From positions 145,851-209,850 of the forward strand of contig NZ_KB217482.1 of NCBI RefSeq assembly GCF_000331305.1: a DNA stretch of 64,000 nucleotides, in the 5' to 3' direction. This document shows positions 20,001-28,411 of this stretch, piece by piece. Position 1 is the first letter of the stretch. The number at the start of each line of letters is the position of its first letter. The DNA comes from Calothrix sp. PCC 7103. GTDB taxonomy: Bacteria; Cyanobacteriota; Cyanobacteriia; Cyanobacteriales; Nostocaceae. The notes under the pieces were generated by a model. The model ran no database searches. It was not told where the DNA came from and saw only the letters and a list, made by a program, of their open reading frames with translations. The translations under genes were made by a program, and so were the position numbers.

Positions 20001-23000
20001 AGAATAAAATTGAATATTTGGCGCCTTGTGGATGGGAATAGTATGGAGTTTCACCAATCCTTCGTACTCAGGTTCTGAAACTTCGCAGTGCAAAGCGTTT
20101 TTAAATTTGATTGGGAAATACTTACAATTGAGGTTAGCGATAACTCTTAAACAAGCATTAGGTTCACCTGCGATAACTGCCTCTTTAGGTGTATTAATGA
20201 AAGTAATGTAAACAAATTTCTCTTGTTTAACTGCTTCTTTCACAAACAATACTGATGTTTTAATTAGGTAACAAGCCCAATTTTCTTTATGCTGACCAGA
20301 TTGTAGTGATTTTTTAAAGAATTTATCAATTCCGAAACAATCACCACATAGCTCAGTTTTAAATATGGGAGACTCGGCTAATGCATAACTTAAATTTCCA
20401 TCATCGCGCCATACCTCTAAAGCAAACATCATACTGCTGGCTTCACCCAAACTATATCCAAATGCCATTTCGGGTTGAACTTGAAAATAATTTTTAATAA
20501 TTAAGGTGTAAAGCACAGCTAAACTGATTCCACTTTGACACATTGCTACGCCATTTTGTAAAAACTCTGCTTGCTTGTCACTTAATCTGGAAGCAGAAAG
20601 TTTTTCTAAGCTTCTTGGATAGAGAAGTTTTTCATGTAATACTTGAGGGATTTCTTTAGTAAGTGTAGAAAATTTATTGTATAATTCGGGAAATAATCTA
20701 AATACGTCTTTTCCTATCCCAATATCGGAACTACCCATACCAGGGTAAATAAAAGCAATTTTACCTCTCTTACCCAAAGGTTTAGCTGTAAAGTAACTAC
20801 CTAGTGGTGTTTGCCATTCACCTTGTTGCTCGAAGGCATTTTTTATACCAGTAATTGCAAATTCAATTTCTTTAATCAATTCATCTTTATTACTACCAAC
20901 AATTGCTGCAATATAGTCGGCATTAGGATATCGTGTAAAGTTTGTAAATGCCTGTTGTGCTGTAGTAGAGATATTTATACTATTTGTAATTGTATATTTT
21001 AATAAAGTAATTTTTTCTATTAAATTAGCTTGATTATTCGCTGCAATGGGAAATAAATAAAATGGAGTTTGTTCTAGATATTTGCTATAGCGCCTTTTTT
21101 GGTTTACTTCTTCAGATAATATTATATGGCAGCAGGCGCCATCCAAACCTAAACTGTTAATTGCTGCAATTCTCTTTGATTGACCTTTTTCTAAAAACCA
21201 AGTTTTTGATTCAGTCGCGACATAAAAAGGACTTCCTTCCCACATTTCTGGCATTTTTGGGCTTGTCCATTGGGGAACAGCAGGAATATATCGATGATAT
21301 AGACACAAAGAAGTTTTAATTAAACTGGCAATTCCTGAAGCTGCATAGGTATTACCGATATTAGCTTTAATGCTTCCTATTGCACAAGTTAACGAGTTTT
21401 GATTAGCTTGATATGCCGAATTTAAACCTTTGATTTCGGCTGTATCTAAATCTGTAACTCCGGCGGCAAAAACCTCCAAATAGCCAATATATTCAGATTT
21501 AATACCTGTGTTTTTTAAAGCTGTAATACAACTTGTTTTGATAGCTTTTGATGAGATGGACTTTGGTAATTTTTCTAAATGTACACTATTAGTATTTTCT
21601 TGAATACAACTAATGCCTTCAATAATAGAATATATTCGCTTATTTTCCACTAAAGCTGTATCGCGCAGTTTTAAAACTACGGCGCCAGCACCCTCACCAA
21701 CCATCCATCCGTTATTATTAGTGTCAAAACTAAAAACACTTATGTTTTGGTTAAGAGAAGATGTTTGATTACGTAATAAAACGTTTTCAAAACTTCCTGC
21801 TAAATCAACTGCTCCAACAACAACAGCCTCAACTTCACTATTACTTAAAAGTAACTGAGCAACTTCTAATGCTTGAAAAACAGAGTTCTCGTCTGCGGAA
21901 ATAGTAAAAGAGGGACCGGAGAAATCCCAAAGGGCAGAAATTCGACTAGCCATAACATTACCAATAAAGCTGGTATATTGATTTAGCTGTGCTGCTGGAT
22001 GTAGGCTATCTTTAGCGATGTTTTCTAGCTGGGTAATTTGTTTTGGCGATAAAATAATATTTGCTTGTTTAAGGCTTTCTTTAATTTGCCAAGATAAATC
22101 GCAACGACCGCGAAATTGGTGTAGTGATAATTCCGTACCTGTTGCAATAATAACAGCAATATTTTCCCCTTCTTTAATTTTTGCATCTCTGATTGCATTA
22201 TCAGCTACCTTTAACATTAATAGCTGTTGAGGAATTAGTTTATCTTCTTCACGGGGGGGAATTTTAAAACGAAGAAAATCCATCTCAAAGTCTTGAATAT
22301 ATGCTCCCAACGGCGCCTCATTAAAACCGTACTTCTTTAATAATTCTGGTACTTCCTCAATCCCTTGCCATCGCTGTGAAGGCAAAGGAACAAAATGTTG
22401 TTTACCTTCATAAATAGTGCGGTCGAAAGCATCTAATCCCTCACAGTCACCAAAATGAGCATCCATACCTACAATTGCGAGAGGATGTACTTTCCGTGGT
22501 TTTTCCCAATCTTTTTCTACTTGATTACTAATTGATGATTCTAAAATTAGATGAGCATTAGTTCCACCAAAGCCGAAGGCGTTAATTGCAGCACGTTTTA
22601 CTTTACTTTGTGAATTCCAATGAGTATTATTACTTACAACTTTTTCCGTTAAAGGTGTACTAATTTTAATTGTGGCTGGAATTAATTCTTGCTGCATACT
22701 CAAAATAACTTTAATTAATCCAGCCATTCCCGCAGCAGTAAGCAAGTGTCCTAAATTCGATTTCACCGAACCAATTAAAGGAGAAGCTTGATGTTGTCCG
22801 AAAAAAGTCTGTATCGAGTCAATTTCTGTTATGTCACCTAGAGATGTTCCTGTGGCATGGCATTCAATATAATCAATAGTGTTGGGATTAATGTTTGCTT
22901 GTGCGTAAGCTCGTTCAAAGGCTAATATTTGTCCTTTAGAATTGGGACTAAGAACAAATTTACCTTTACCATCGTTGGATAAACCAATTCCCGATATTGT

Positions 23001-23858
23001 GGCGTAAATGTGGTCGCCATCTCGAACAGCATCGTCATATCGCTTCAAAACCGCCATTCCTGCACCTTCTGCGGCAATTAACCCTCCTGATGATTTATCT
23101 AGAGGACGAGTTACTCCATCTGTTGGGTAAGCTTGGAAGATAGAAAAACCCATGTTGATAAATAAAGGGTCAGCACAACTCACGGCGCCTGCTAACATTA
23201 AGTCAGCTTTTCCTGATAATAAGTAATCGCACGCCAGTTTAATCGCGTAAAGTGATGAAGCGCAAGCTGCGTCTAAAGAGAAAGTAATACCAGATAAACC
23301 GAGCGCTTGACTAATTAGAGTTGCTGGATATCCAGATATATTGGTATTTAGAGGGGAGATATTACCAGGTGAAGGTAGGCTAGCCAGCTCAAATGATTCT
23401 ACTTGTAAAAGTTCTTTTATGGCTGAATCAAGTGTTTGTTGATAAATTGGTGCGAATAAGTGATGAGAAAATCGGGTAGGGAAAGAAAGATTTCCTAATA
23501 TAACCCCACATTTTTCAAGTATCTGTTTATTGTCTAAGTACTTACTATCTTGTAGTGCCTCTTTTGCAACATAAAGCGACCATTTATGAATATTATCCAA
23601 ATCAACAAGTGAATCTGGAGCAATTTTATACCCATTCGCATCAAATGTGACATTTTTAACATATCCTCCACGCGAACAATAATATTTATCTTTTGTATTT
23701 TTGTTTTTGTCATAGAATATATTGTTATCTACTCCTATTTCTTTAGCAGTTACTAGACTAGATACGTCTTTGTTCTCAATCAAATTTTGCCAGTACTGTT
23801 CAAGGTTTGCGGCGCCAGGAAACAAGCAAGATATACCAATAATTGCTACTTTGTTCAT
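17067..23858 (-). CDS. PfaC/HglC-like synthase: KS-CLF-AT-DH-DH
   Basis: About 2,263 residues from the ATG at 23858, which gives the typical MNKVAIIGISCLFPG start; a longer frame begins at 23879, overlapping the upstream gene. KS at about 1-440 has the active cysteine in DAACASS (near 196), HATGT, and the GH of NLGH. CLF at about 455-930 has SADENS replacing the cysteine. The AT at about 1030-1400 has GYSLGE. Two double-hotdog FabA-like dehydratases follow. In each, the first hotdog lacks the catalytic His and the second has it (CHFKND near 1749, CHFYLD near 2154). This resembles PfaC of PUFA synthases and HglC, but with an internal AT. It should elongate and dehydrate acyl chains held on the PfaA-like ACPs. 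It is translationally close-coupled to the PaaK-like gene. Confidence 0.88.
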   Translation of the reverse strand: MNKVAIIGISCLFPGAANLEQYWQNLIENKDVSSLVTAKEIGVDNNIFYDKNKNTKDKYYCSRGGYVKNVTFDANGYKIAPDSLVDLDNIHKWSLYVAKEALQDSKYLDNKQILEKCGVILGNLSFPTRFSHHLFAPIYQQTLDSAIKELLQVESFELASLPSPGNISPLNTNISGYPATLISQALGLSGITFSLDAACASSLYAIKLACDYLLSGKADLMLAGAVSCADPLFINMGFSIFQAYPTDGVTRPLDKSSGGLIAAEGAGMAVLKRYDDAVRDGDHIYATISGIGLSNDGKGKFVLSPNSKGQILAFERAYAQANINPNTIDYIECHATGTSLGDITEIDSIQTFFGQHQASPLIGSVKSNLGHLLTAAGMAGLIKVILSMQQELIPATIKISTPLTEKVVSNNTHWNSQSKVKRAAINAFGFGGTNAHLILESSISNQVEKDWEKPRKVHPLAIVGMDAHFGDCEGLDAFDRTIYEGKQHFVPLPSQRWQGIEEVPELLKKYGFNEAPLGAYIQDFEMDFLRFKIPPREEDKLIPQQLLMLKVADNAIRDAKIKEGENIAVIIATGTELSLHQFRGRCDLSWQIKESLKQANIILSPKQITQLENIAKDSLHPAAQLNQYTSFIGNVMASRISALWDFSGPSFTISADENSVFQALEVAQLLLSNSEVEAVVVGAVDLAGSFENVLLRNQTSSLNQNISVFSFDTNNNGWMVGEGAGAVVLKLRDTALVENKRIYSIIEGISCIQENTNSVHLEKLPKSISSKAIKTSCITALKNTGIKSEYIGYLEVFAAGVTDLDTAEIKGLNSAYQANQNSLTCAIGSIKANIGNTYAASGIASLIKTSLCLYHRYIPAVPQWTSPKMPEMWEGSPFYVATESKTWFLEKGQSKRIAAINSLGLDGACCHIILSEEVNQKRRYSKYLEQTPFYLFPIAANNQANLIEKITLLKYTITNSINISTTAQQAFTNFTRYPNADYIAAIVGSNKDELIKEIEFAITGIKNAFEQQGEWQTPLGSYFTAKPLGKRGKIAFIYPGMGSSDIGIGKDVFRLFPELYNKFSTLTKEIPQVLHEKLLYPRSLEKLSASRLSDKQAEFLQNGVAMCQSGISLAVLYTLIIKNYFQVQPEMAFGYSLGEASSMMFALEVWRDDGNLSYALAESPIFKTELCGDCFGIDKFFKKSLQSGQHKENWACYLIKTSVLFVKEAVKQEKFVYITFINTPKEAVIAGEPNACLRVIANLNCKYFPIKFKNALHCEVSEPEYEGLVKLHTIPIHKAPNIQFYSGIDGTPISLDIDTLANNAARLVCQTVDFPKICNRVYEDGARIFIELGAKNSCSRWLRENLKGKEYVAMPINVPGVNDHINIVRVLAKLVSHGITVDLSPLYSPSAENLKVKKSLIKKITLGGNRIMPSILTAENKLFFQHKLSQTTMQQNIKIFQLQIANSQHSIVESQSAPVESKQCIWNQADLLEFAEGKISNVFGEEYKIIDSYSRRVRLPMPPYLLVSRVTKLDAKKDIFKSCSMTTEYDIPKNAWYSVDRQIPWAVAVESGQCDLLLISYLGIDFENKGRLVYRLLDCTLTFLDDLPKEGETLRYDIKINSFVKSGDNLLFFFSYECFVGDKMVLKMDGGCAGFFSDEQLEQGRGVLFSEKEIAAKKQVKKQYFEPLLICQKTSFDITDLLSLTQGNVTACFGEHYRQDGLNPSLHLPPKNILMLDRVPSVDPTGGAWGLGLIIAEKDLEPEDWYFPCHFKNDQVMAGSLMAEGCGQLLQLYLLYLGLQTCTTDARFQPIPGLRQVVRCRGQVTPMTAKLIYRMEVTEIGVAPKPYAKCNVEIILNDKVIVYFQDLGLQLSENNPTQFHSTSNQKISLNFPKTNHEKTALLNEEHIREFCIGDISKCFGKEYEIYGQGNIKTSRMPNTHLNLVHRVLEVRGQRRQLTKGSTIITEYDTPLEPWYYRQNSSPNVPYSILMEMALQPCGFLSAYLGSTLQYPNKSLFFRNLDGKGHLIKDIDIRGKTITNTSQLLSSASVQGSIIQSFDFQMSCDGEVFYQGDATFGHFSATALENQIGLDRGRYIQPWYKHENIKQLPEIKIDLKAIDSRSKYYHNHFDKPYYRLANNQLDLLNEVMIIPGGGKYNYGYIYATKKVKLTDWFFKCHFYLDPVMPGSLGIESIIQAMQAYALELGLGKHLKSPQFTSLTDHKTIWKYRGQIPHSETNMCLEIHLTKIDETQDKVIIVGDASLWKPNLRIYEVKDIAICLQESRL

Positions 23859-23865
23859 AATCAAT

Positions 23866-25194
23866 TTATTCAAATACAATCAAATTAAATTTTCCTGTCC
23901 TAGCATCAACATTGAGTGATTCAACTTCCTTTATCTCAAATTTAACATTATGCATCTTTTTTTGAGCTAATATTTGCTCTAATTTTTCTTGAATATCTTT
24001 CTTTATTTTCAACTTTTTATCTTCAGCAGTACAAGGCTTGGCTATAAAATTAAAGATAAATTTTTCAGAATTTACAACTTTAATTTGAAATTTATCAAAA
24101 TTTTCTATTTCTATAAACAAATCATCCAACATAAAATAAGAAAAAAAATCAGTTTTGCCATCCACATTTTTAAAGATTGGCATATTGTCATTTCTTCCAC
24201 AAAACTTTTCAATCTCTATAAACGGGGATTGGCTATCTAAAATTTTTTTAGGAATGAGAACATCATTCATTTTGTATCGAATGAGTGGCATAGTGTAGTT
24301 ATAGAGGTTTGTCACGCATAAGTGATCGCTATGGAATTCAAATATTAGATCATCCTCAAATAAAGATAAGCAATCGCTATGTATATTACTCATTCCTAAA
24401 AGTAGATGTTCGGAACAAGCATAACAATTAATAATGGAAGAATTAAAATTATTTTGAATGAAAGTTTTATCCTGTTTCAATAAAACTTCTCCACTGCTTT
24501 CAATTACCTCTGGTTGAATCTTTAATTCTCCTTTCTGCTGCTTTTCTGCCAACAAACGAAGAATTCCTGCATAACTCACAAGAATATCTGGTTGGAATTT
24601 ATTAAGTTGATTAGCAATATCTTCAAAAGAATCATTGATTTCAAAACATTGAAGCTGAAACAAGACTTTACTTGCAAAATGTTGGGAACTACTAGCCATA
24701 CTAATACCTGCGAAGTGTCCTGTCGTTGCAGCAACAAATGCTATCTTTTTTCTCAAACCAATTGAATGAAACTTCAGACTATGTGCTAATCCTTTTAACC
24801 ACTCGCGCCGAGAATAAATAAAATAACCAATATTTCCAGATGTACCTGATGTAGTAATTACATAATACCGATTTTTGAACAGTTCATTTGGATTAGTTGA
24901 ATTTGCCAAAAACTTAGCTATCTGTTCTTTAGTAATGTCTGGATTAGTAATAATCTCATCAAAATGATTGTTGACGTCGGTCTTTGTTATTTCTGGAAAG
25001 TCTAAGGGAGTACAATGCTTAATGTCAATTTTTTGTTCTTGAATAATACGAGCATAGAAGGGAGAATGTTGATAGGCGAAAGCAACTAACTTTCTAAATT
25101 TCTTGATTTGCTTCGCTTGCAGTTGCTTGCGGCTAAGTTTAGTATTAGCTTTATGTTCTAAAATAGTTTTAGCAAGTGTTAAAAGATGCAGCAT
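23866..25194 (-). CDS. PaaK/CapK-like adenylate-forming enzyme
   Basis: A 442-residue protein with AGGAGA ribosome-binding site. The phosphate-binding loop TTSGTSGNIGYF lies near residue 112-122, and the adenine region includes YACSEHLLLGM near 258. The C-terminal half has the typical LCVTNLYNYTMPLIRYKMND block near 290. The family activates carboxylic acids as adenylates and transfers them to CoA or another thiol or amine. It is first in the operon with the PfaC-like gene, so it probably primes the synthase with an unusual starter acid, or activates the finished chain. Which of these, and on which substrate, cannot be read from sequence. The gene has none of the GGCGCC sites common in its neighbour. 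Confidence 0.72.
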   Translation of the reverse strand: MLHLLTLAKTILEHKANTKLSRKQLQAKQIKKFRKLVAFAYQHSPFYARIIQEQKIDIKHCTPLDFPEITKTDVNNHFDEIITNPDITKEQIAKFLANSTNPNELFKNRYYVITTSGTSGNIGYFIYSRREWLKGLAHSLKFHSIGLRKKIAFVAATTGHFAGISMASSSQHFASKVLFQLQCFEINDSFEDIANQLNKFQPDILVSYAGILRLLAEKQQKGELKIQPEVIESSGEVLLKQDKTFIQNNFNSSIINCYACSEHLLLGMSNIHSDCLSLFEDDLIFEFHSDHLCVTNLYNYTMPLIRYKMNDVLIPKKILDSQSPFIEIEKFCGRNDNMPIFKNVDGKTDFFSYFMLDDLFIEIENFDKFQIKVVNSEKFIFNFIAKPCTAEDKKLKIKKDIQEKLEQILAQKKMHNVKFEIKEVESLNVDARTGKFNLIVFE

Positions 25195-25288
25195 TTTTAT
25201 TTTTCTCCTGATAGTCTTGATACAACGCTTTTATGATTTTCTTATAAAAAATTAAAACTTATAAATTTGGTACACTAGTATTAGTGTT

Positions 25289-25556
25289 TAATTAAGTGCA
25301 AATATATTGTTAGATACGCTCTACTTAAAAAATGATTGTATTCAATTTTTTTAAGATTATCTTTAATTGATGTAATTAGCACTCAGCAAAATCACTGAAA
25401 ATCAGCTAGAGCGATTAATCTCCCTATATTATCTCTACTTTAGAAAATAATCTAGATCGTGGAGGCATGATTATTTTTTTTGTAAGTATAATTTCTTACA
25501 AAAAAGTAGTACTAATACATAAGGTTTGCAAAAAAAACTTTACGAAAACAATCTAG
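25289..25556 (-). promoter_or_regulatory. Duplicated upstream regulatory region, copy A
   Basis: This stretch begins 95 bp upstream of the PaaK-like start and is strongly similar along its whole length, in the same orientation, to 45404-45668 upstream of the PfaA-like gene. Conserved blocks include a 24-bp identical run at 25289-25312, a block around GATTATCTTTAATT, a 30+ bp block centred on AGCACTCAG.AAAATCACTG at about 25377-25408, and ATCTAGAT.GTGGAGGCAT at about 25451. It also has a TGTAAG/CTTACA dyad at about 25481-25500. Intergenic conservation of this length points to shared control of two synthase units, or to a shared leader RNA. Confidence 0.65.
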
Positions 25557-25656
25557 TACCGCTCGGCGTAAATGTATATACCTTTTTCAAGGGTTATAAA
25601 CCACAGCTTTTTCGTTGATTCCAATGGTATGCTTACTTGCGCCAAGCGGTACTAGA
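25551..25656. repeat. MITE-like element or long hairpin with 20-bp inverted ends
   Basis: TCTAGTACCGCTCGGCGTAA at 25551 is matched 18/20 by the reverse complement of the sequence ending near 25656 (TTGCGCCAAGCGGTACTAGA). About 65 bp lies between. It is absent from copy B of the duplicated region, so it looks like a later insertion or a terminator of the MFS gene's downstream neighbour. Confidence 0.55.
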
Positions 25657-25710
25657 CGCATTCAAAATATAAAAAAATGCTTAACGTTTAACACTTTTAA
25701 TTGGTAACGG

Positions 25711-26994
25711 TTAACCAAATGCATCTGGTAATTCGTCTTCTACTAGACGCAGACGCGGATATGTATAGGCTGCAATCGTTATCACCATTATCAACAAACC
25801 CATGACAATAAATAATAGCCCAATACCGCGCCCTTTACCAAAACCAATAATGTCTCCCAAACTGTTAGCTAAAAGTCCTCCTTCCATCATGATTGGCTCA
25901 AAAAGCCTATCTGCTAATGTTCCAGCCGAAAGATAGGCGAGCGGAAATGATAACCAACAAATCATACCTCGCATTGCGAAAACACGTCCTTGTAAATCTG
26001 GCGCCACTTTATCCTGCCAAATAGCATGACTAGAACTAATAATGATTGGCATACTAAAAAAGCCAATAAAAGCTGCAACTGTAATTAGTACAGGTTCTGG
26101 TCGCAAACCCATAAATAAAATAGCAATTCCTAGCAGAAATTCAAAAATGAATATTCCATATATTCGACGTTTCATACCTCCCCAAATTATCATAGTCATG
26201 CTACCAAATAGCCAGCCGCTACCGCCAATAGACATAATAATTCCTAATACTTTAGTATTCGTAAAACTTAATATCATTGGAGTCAGTAAAACCTGAACAA
26301 TACCAATAAATAAGTTAGTGGAAGTGAAAAAAAACACCATTGCTAACAGTCCAGGATGTGCTGCAATATATTTCCAACCATAAATTGCCTCACTCCATAC
26401 AGACCCTTTGGCTAATTCGCCATCTTTACTTTGTTCTGGTTGAGGAAATTTAATAAATAACAAAGATAATATAGCGAATATAAAAGAGATAAAATCAATA
26501 AAAATCACACCATGAACATTAATTATTGCTACTAATAAACCTGCTAATACAGGTGAAAAAAGTTGTTCAGCAGCTTTCCCCATTTGAATCATGCCACTAG
26601 CCCGACCAAAATGCTGTTTAGGAACAAGTAGGGTCGTACTAGCAAAGTAGGCATATTCTAGAAAACTTTTACAAGTGGAATGAATCGCCGTCGCTAGATA
26701 AATATGCCAGATTTGTAGTTTACCGACATACAATAGTAATACTAAAATAGCCGTACTGATACCTGCTCCCAAATTACTAACAATCATTACCTGGCGCCTG
26801 TCATACCTATCTACAATTGCTCCGGCAATTGGTGCAACAATAGTTCCTGGTAGCTCTGCAAATAAGTAGATTAGAGCAAAATCAGTAATAACTCCCGTGC
26901 TTTGGTATACCCATATACCTAATGCAAAGGCTGTGAGTCCAGAGCCAACCATAGATATAAGTTGACCAAACCACATAAAAAAGAAAATTATCAT
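25711..26994 (-). CDS. MFS transporter, multidrug/macrolide-efflux type
   Basis: A 427-residue, 12-helix major facilitator. The motif A-like loop IVDRYDRRQ follows TM2 near residue 62-70, and LVPKQHFGRASGM near 125 is typical of MefA-like and cyanobacterial secondary-metabolite exporters. The C-terminus includes VAPDLQGRVFAMRG near 330. It is clearly paralogous to the transporter at 61413-62687. Location next to the lipid locus suggests export or flipping of the product or an intermediate. Substrate unknown. Confidence 0.85.
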   Translation of the reverse strand: MIIFFFMWFGQLISMVGSGLTAFALGIWVYQSTGVITDFALIYLFAELPGTIVAPIAGAIVDRYDRRQVMIVSNLGAGISTAILVLLLYVGKLQIWHIYLATAIHSTCKSFLEYAYFASTTLLVPKQHFGRASGMIQMGKAAEQLFSPVLAGLLVAIINVHGVIFIDFISFIFAILSLLFIKFPQPEQSKDGELAKGSVWSEAIYGWKYIAAHPGLLAMVFFFTSTNLFIGIVQVLLTPMILSFTNTKVLGIIMSIGGSGWLFGSMTMIIWGGMKRRIYGIFIFEFLLGIAILFMGLRPEPVLITVAAFIGFFSMPIIISSSHAIWQDKVAPDLQGRVFAMRGMICWLSFPLAYLSAGTLADRLFEPIMMEGGLLANSLGDIIGFGKGRGIGLLFIVMGLLIMVITIAAYTYPRLRLVEDELPDAFG

Positions 26995-27128
26995 GCTGGT
27001 TAAATAAATGCTTAAATTGCTTAGGCTTTTCTTCCGATTTGGCTACCCGTTAAAACATGAACCTGAAAATTAGCTGTTAAATGTCGGATTAAATGAGTTG
27101 GAGTGCTAGTATATTTATGCATTAAATA

Positions 27129-27761
27129 TTACCAATCCTTGAGCAATTTTGCCCCTTGATAAAACATATAAAAAGCTACCATTTTAACAAGGTGATACAA
27201 ATCATTATGATTGAAATTTATATTTAGTTTGAAACCACTTTGTTGGATACCTGCTGCAACAAGAGAAACTAAAATTCCACTGATAATCCATAAAGCACTA
27301 CGGCTCCTAAATAAATGAATAATTCTTAATTGGATTCCCAATACTATTAACATATCCAATAAGTAACTAGCTATAAAATAACGGGTATCATCTGTTTTAA
27401 AGGATAAATTAATATAAAATATAAATTTTAATCCAATAGCAATAAAAAGCGATTTATGATTTTTTTTGTATGTAGAGGAAAGTACAGTAGCTAATAACAT
27501 AATACTACTAGCTGAACTAACCAAATAATCAGTTGCTTTCCATAATATAAATCGATTATACTTATCTAAGTAAAAAAAGAATCCATGATAGGTTCCTCCT
27601 AAAATTGCAGCTATGCCAATTGTGCTAAAAGCTATACTCCAAAACCTTATAGAGGTTTGTTTCTTTAAACTACTAATCCAAAAAAGTGATAAAGCAAAAA
27701 TAAAACTTTCTATTGCAATTATGTAGTCAGTAAGCATTGTCATAGGTTCATTAATATTCAT
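27129..27761 (-). CDS. Polytopic membrane protein (DUF6962-like), unknown function
   Basis: A 210-residue protein with about six to seven predicted transmembrane helices, short loops and a GGTYHGFFFYL motif near residue 55-65, where a His in a membrane helix may be functional. Another His-rich segment, NFNHNDLYHLVKM, precedes the last helix. I associate this layout with the DUF6962 group, from memory only. It begins at an ATGA overlap with a tiny upstream ORF, so the two are translationally coupled. It could be a membrane enzyme or helper of the lipid pathway. Confidence 0.6.
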   Translation of the reverse strand: MNINEPMTMLTDYIIAIESFIFALSLFWISSLKKQTSIRFWSIAFSTIGIAAILGGTYHGFFFYLDKYNRFILWKATDYLVSSASSIMLLATVLSSTYKKNHKSLFIAIGLKFIFYINLSFKTDDTRYFIASYLLDMLIVLGIQLRIIHLFRSRSALWIISGILVSLVAAGIQQSGFKLNINFNHNDLYHLVKMVAFYMFYQGAKLLKDW

Positions 27762-27916
27762 GATTTACTCACTATAATTTCCTCAACATATACTCCTATA
27801 AAAGTTAATGCACTAAGTGAAAAAACTGCGTACCAAATACCGCGAGGTTTAACCATCTTAAAGCCAGATGCCATAGCTATTGCTAGAATTCTGACTGGTT
27901 CGTTTTCTTGAGCCAT
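27758..27916 (-). CDS. Small single-pass membrane protein, 52 aa
   Basis: ATG at 27916 opens a 52-residue frame: a charged N-terminus (MAQENEPVRI), a basic segment MVKPRGI, and one hydrophobic helix (WYAVFSLSALTFIGVYV). Its TGA overlaps the ATG of the next membrane protein by four bases (ATGA), the standard arrangement for coupled translation. That overlap is the main reason to believe it is a real gene. No family recognised. Confidence 0.55.
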   Translation of the reverse strand: MAQENEPVRILAIAMASGFKMVKPRGIWYAVFSLSALTFIGVYVEEIIVSKS

Positions 27917-28411
27917 TATTTATATGTTATATATTTCATCGATTCCTATACATAACTTTATGATTAGATATTGTCAATATTTTTTTAAATATAGATTAAA
28001 AGTTAGTTATAATTTCGTATATACTTTTTTGTGAAATAAATTTTGTAAGTAATAATGCTGAAGCTACACGAATAAATAAAGATTATAATGTCAAAATATA
28101 GTATCCATAAATTATTCGTGTTCACGTAAACGTAAACAAAGTTTTCCAGCAGGATAGTGAGTGCTTTGGTTAAAATTGTGTGTTGCAGACACACAATCGA
28201 TTGCTTTTTTGGGTAAATAAACGTATACAAAAATACATTTTTTACAAGCTATAAATAATTGCGTTTACATGCAATACATGTATAAACACTAATTACACTT
28301 CTGGTATACTCCGTGAACATGTATTTACAGGGTTCTGGATATTATATACGTACCTCATGTACTTAAAACTTTCTGTCTTGATTTAAATGTAATGATTATA
28401 AAGGTTTAACG
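27917..28411. promoter_or_regulatory. Divergent control region upstream of pepM with repeated half-sites
   Basis: About 495 bp between the small membrane ORF (minus) and pepM (plus). GTTTACATG at 28263-28271 and CATGTATAAAC at 28277-28287 form a dyad, and CATGTATTTAC recurs at 28318-28328. Further GTAAAC half-sites occur at about 28126-28137. The repeats suggest an operator for a dimeric repressor or activator. No regulator gene lies nearby. Confidence 0.45.

Noticed and set aside
28003..28230. 75-aa minus-strand ORF upstream of pepM
   Set aside because: Low-complexity Ile/Tyr/Lys-rich translation of AT-rich spacer, with no ribosome-binding site. It overlaps repeated operator-like sites.
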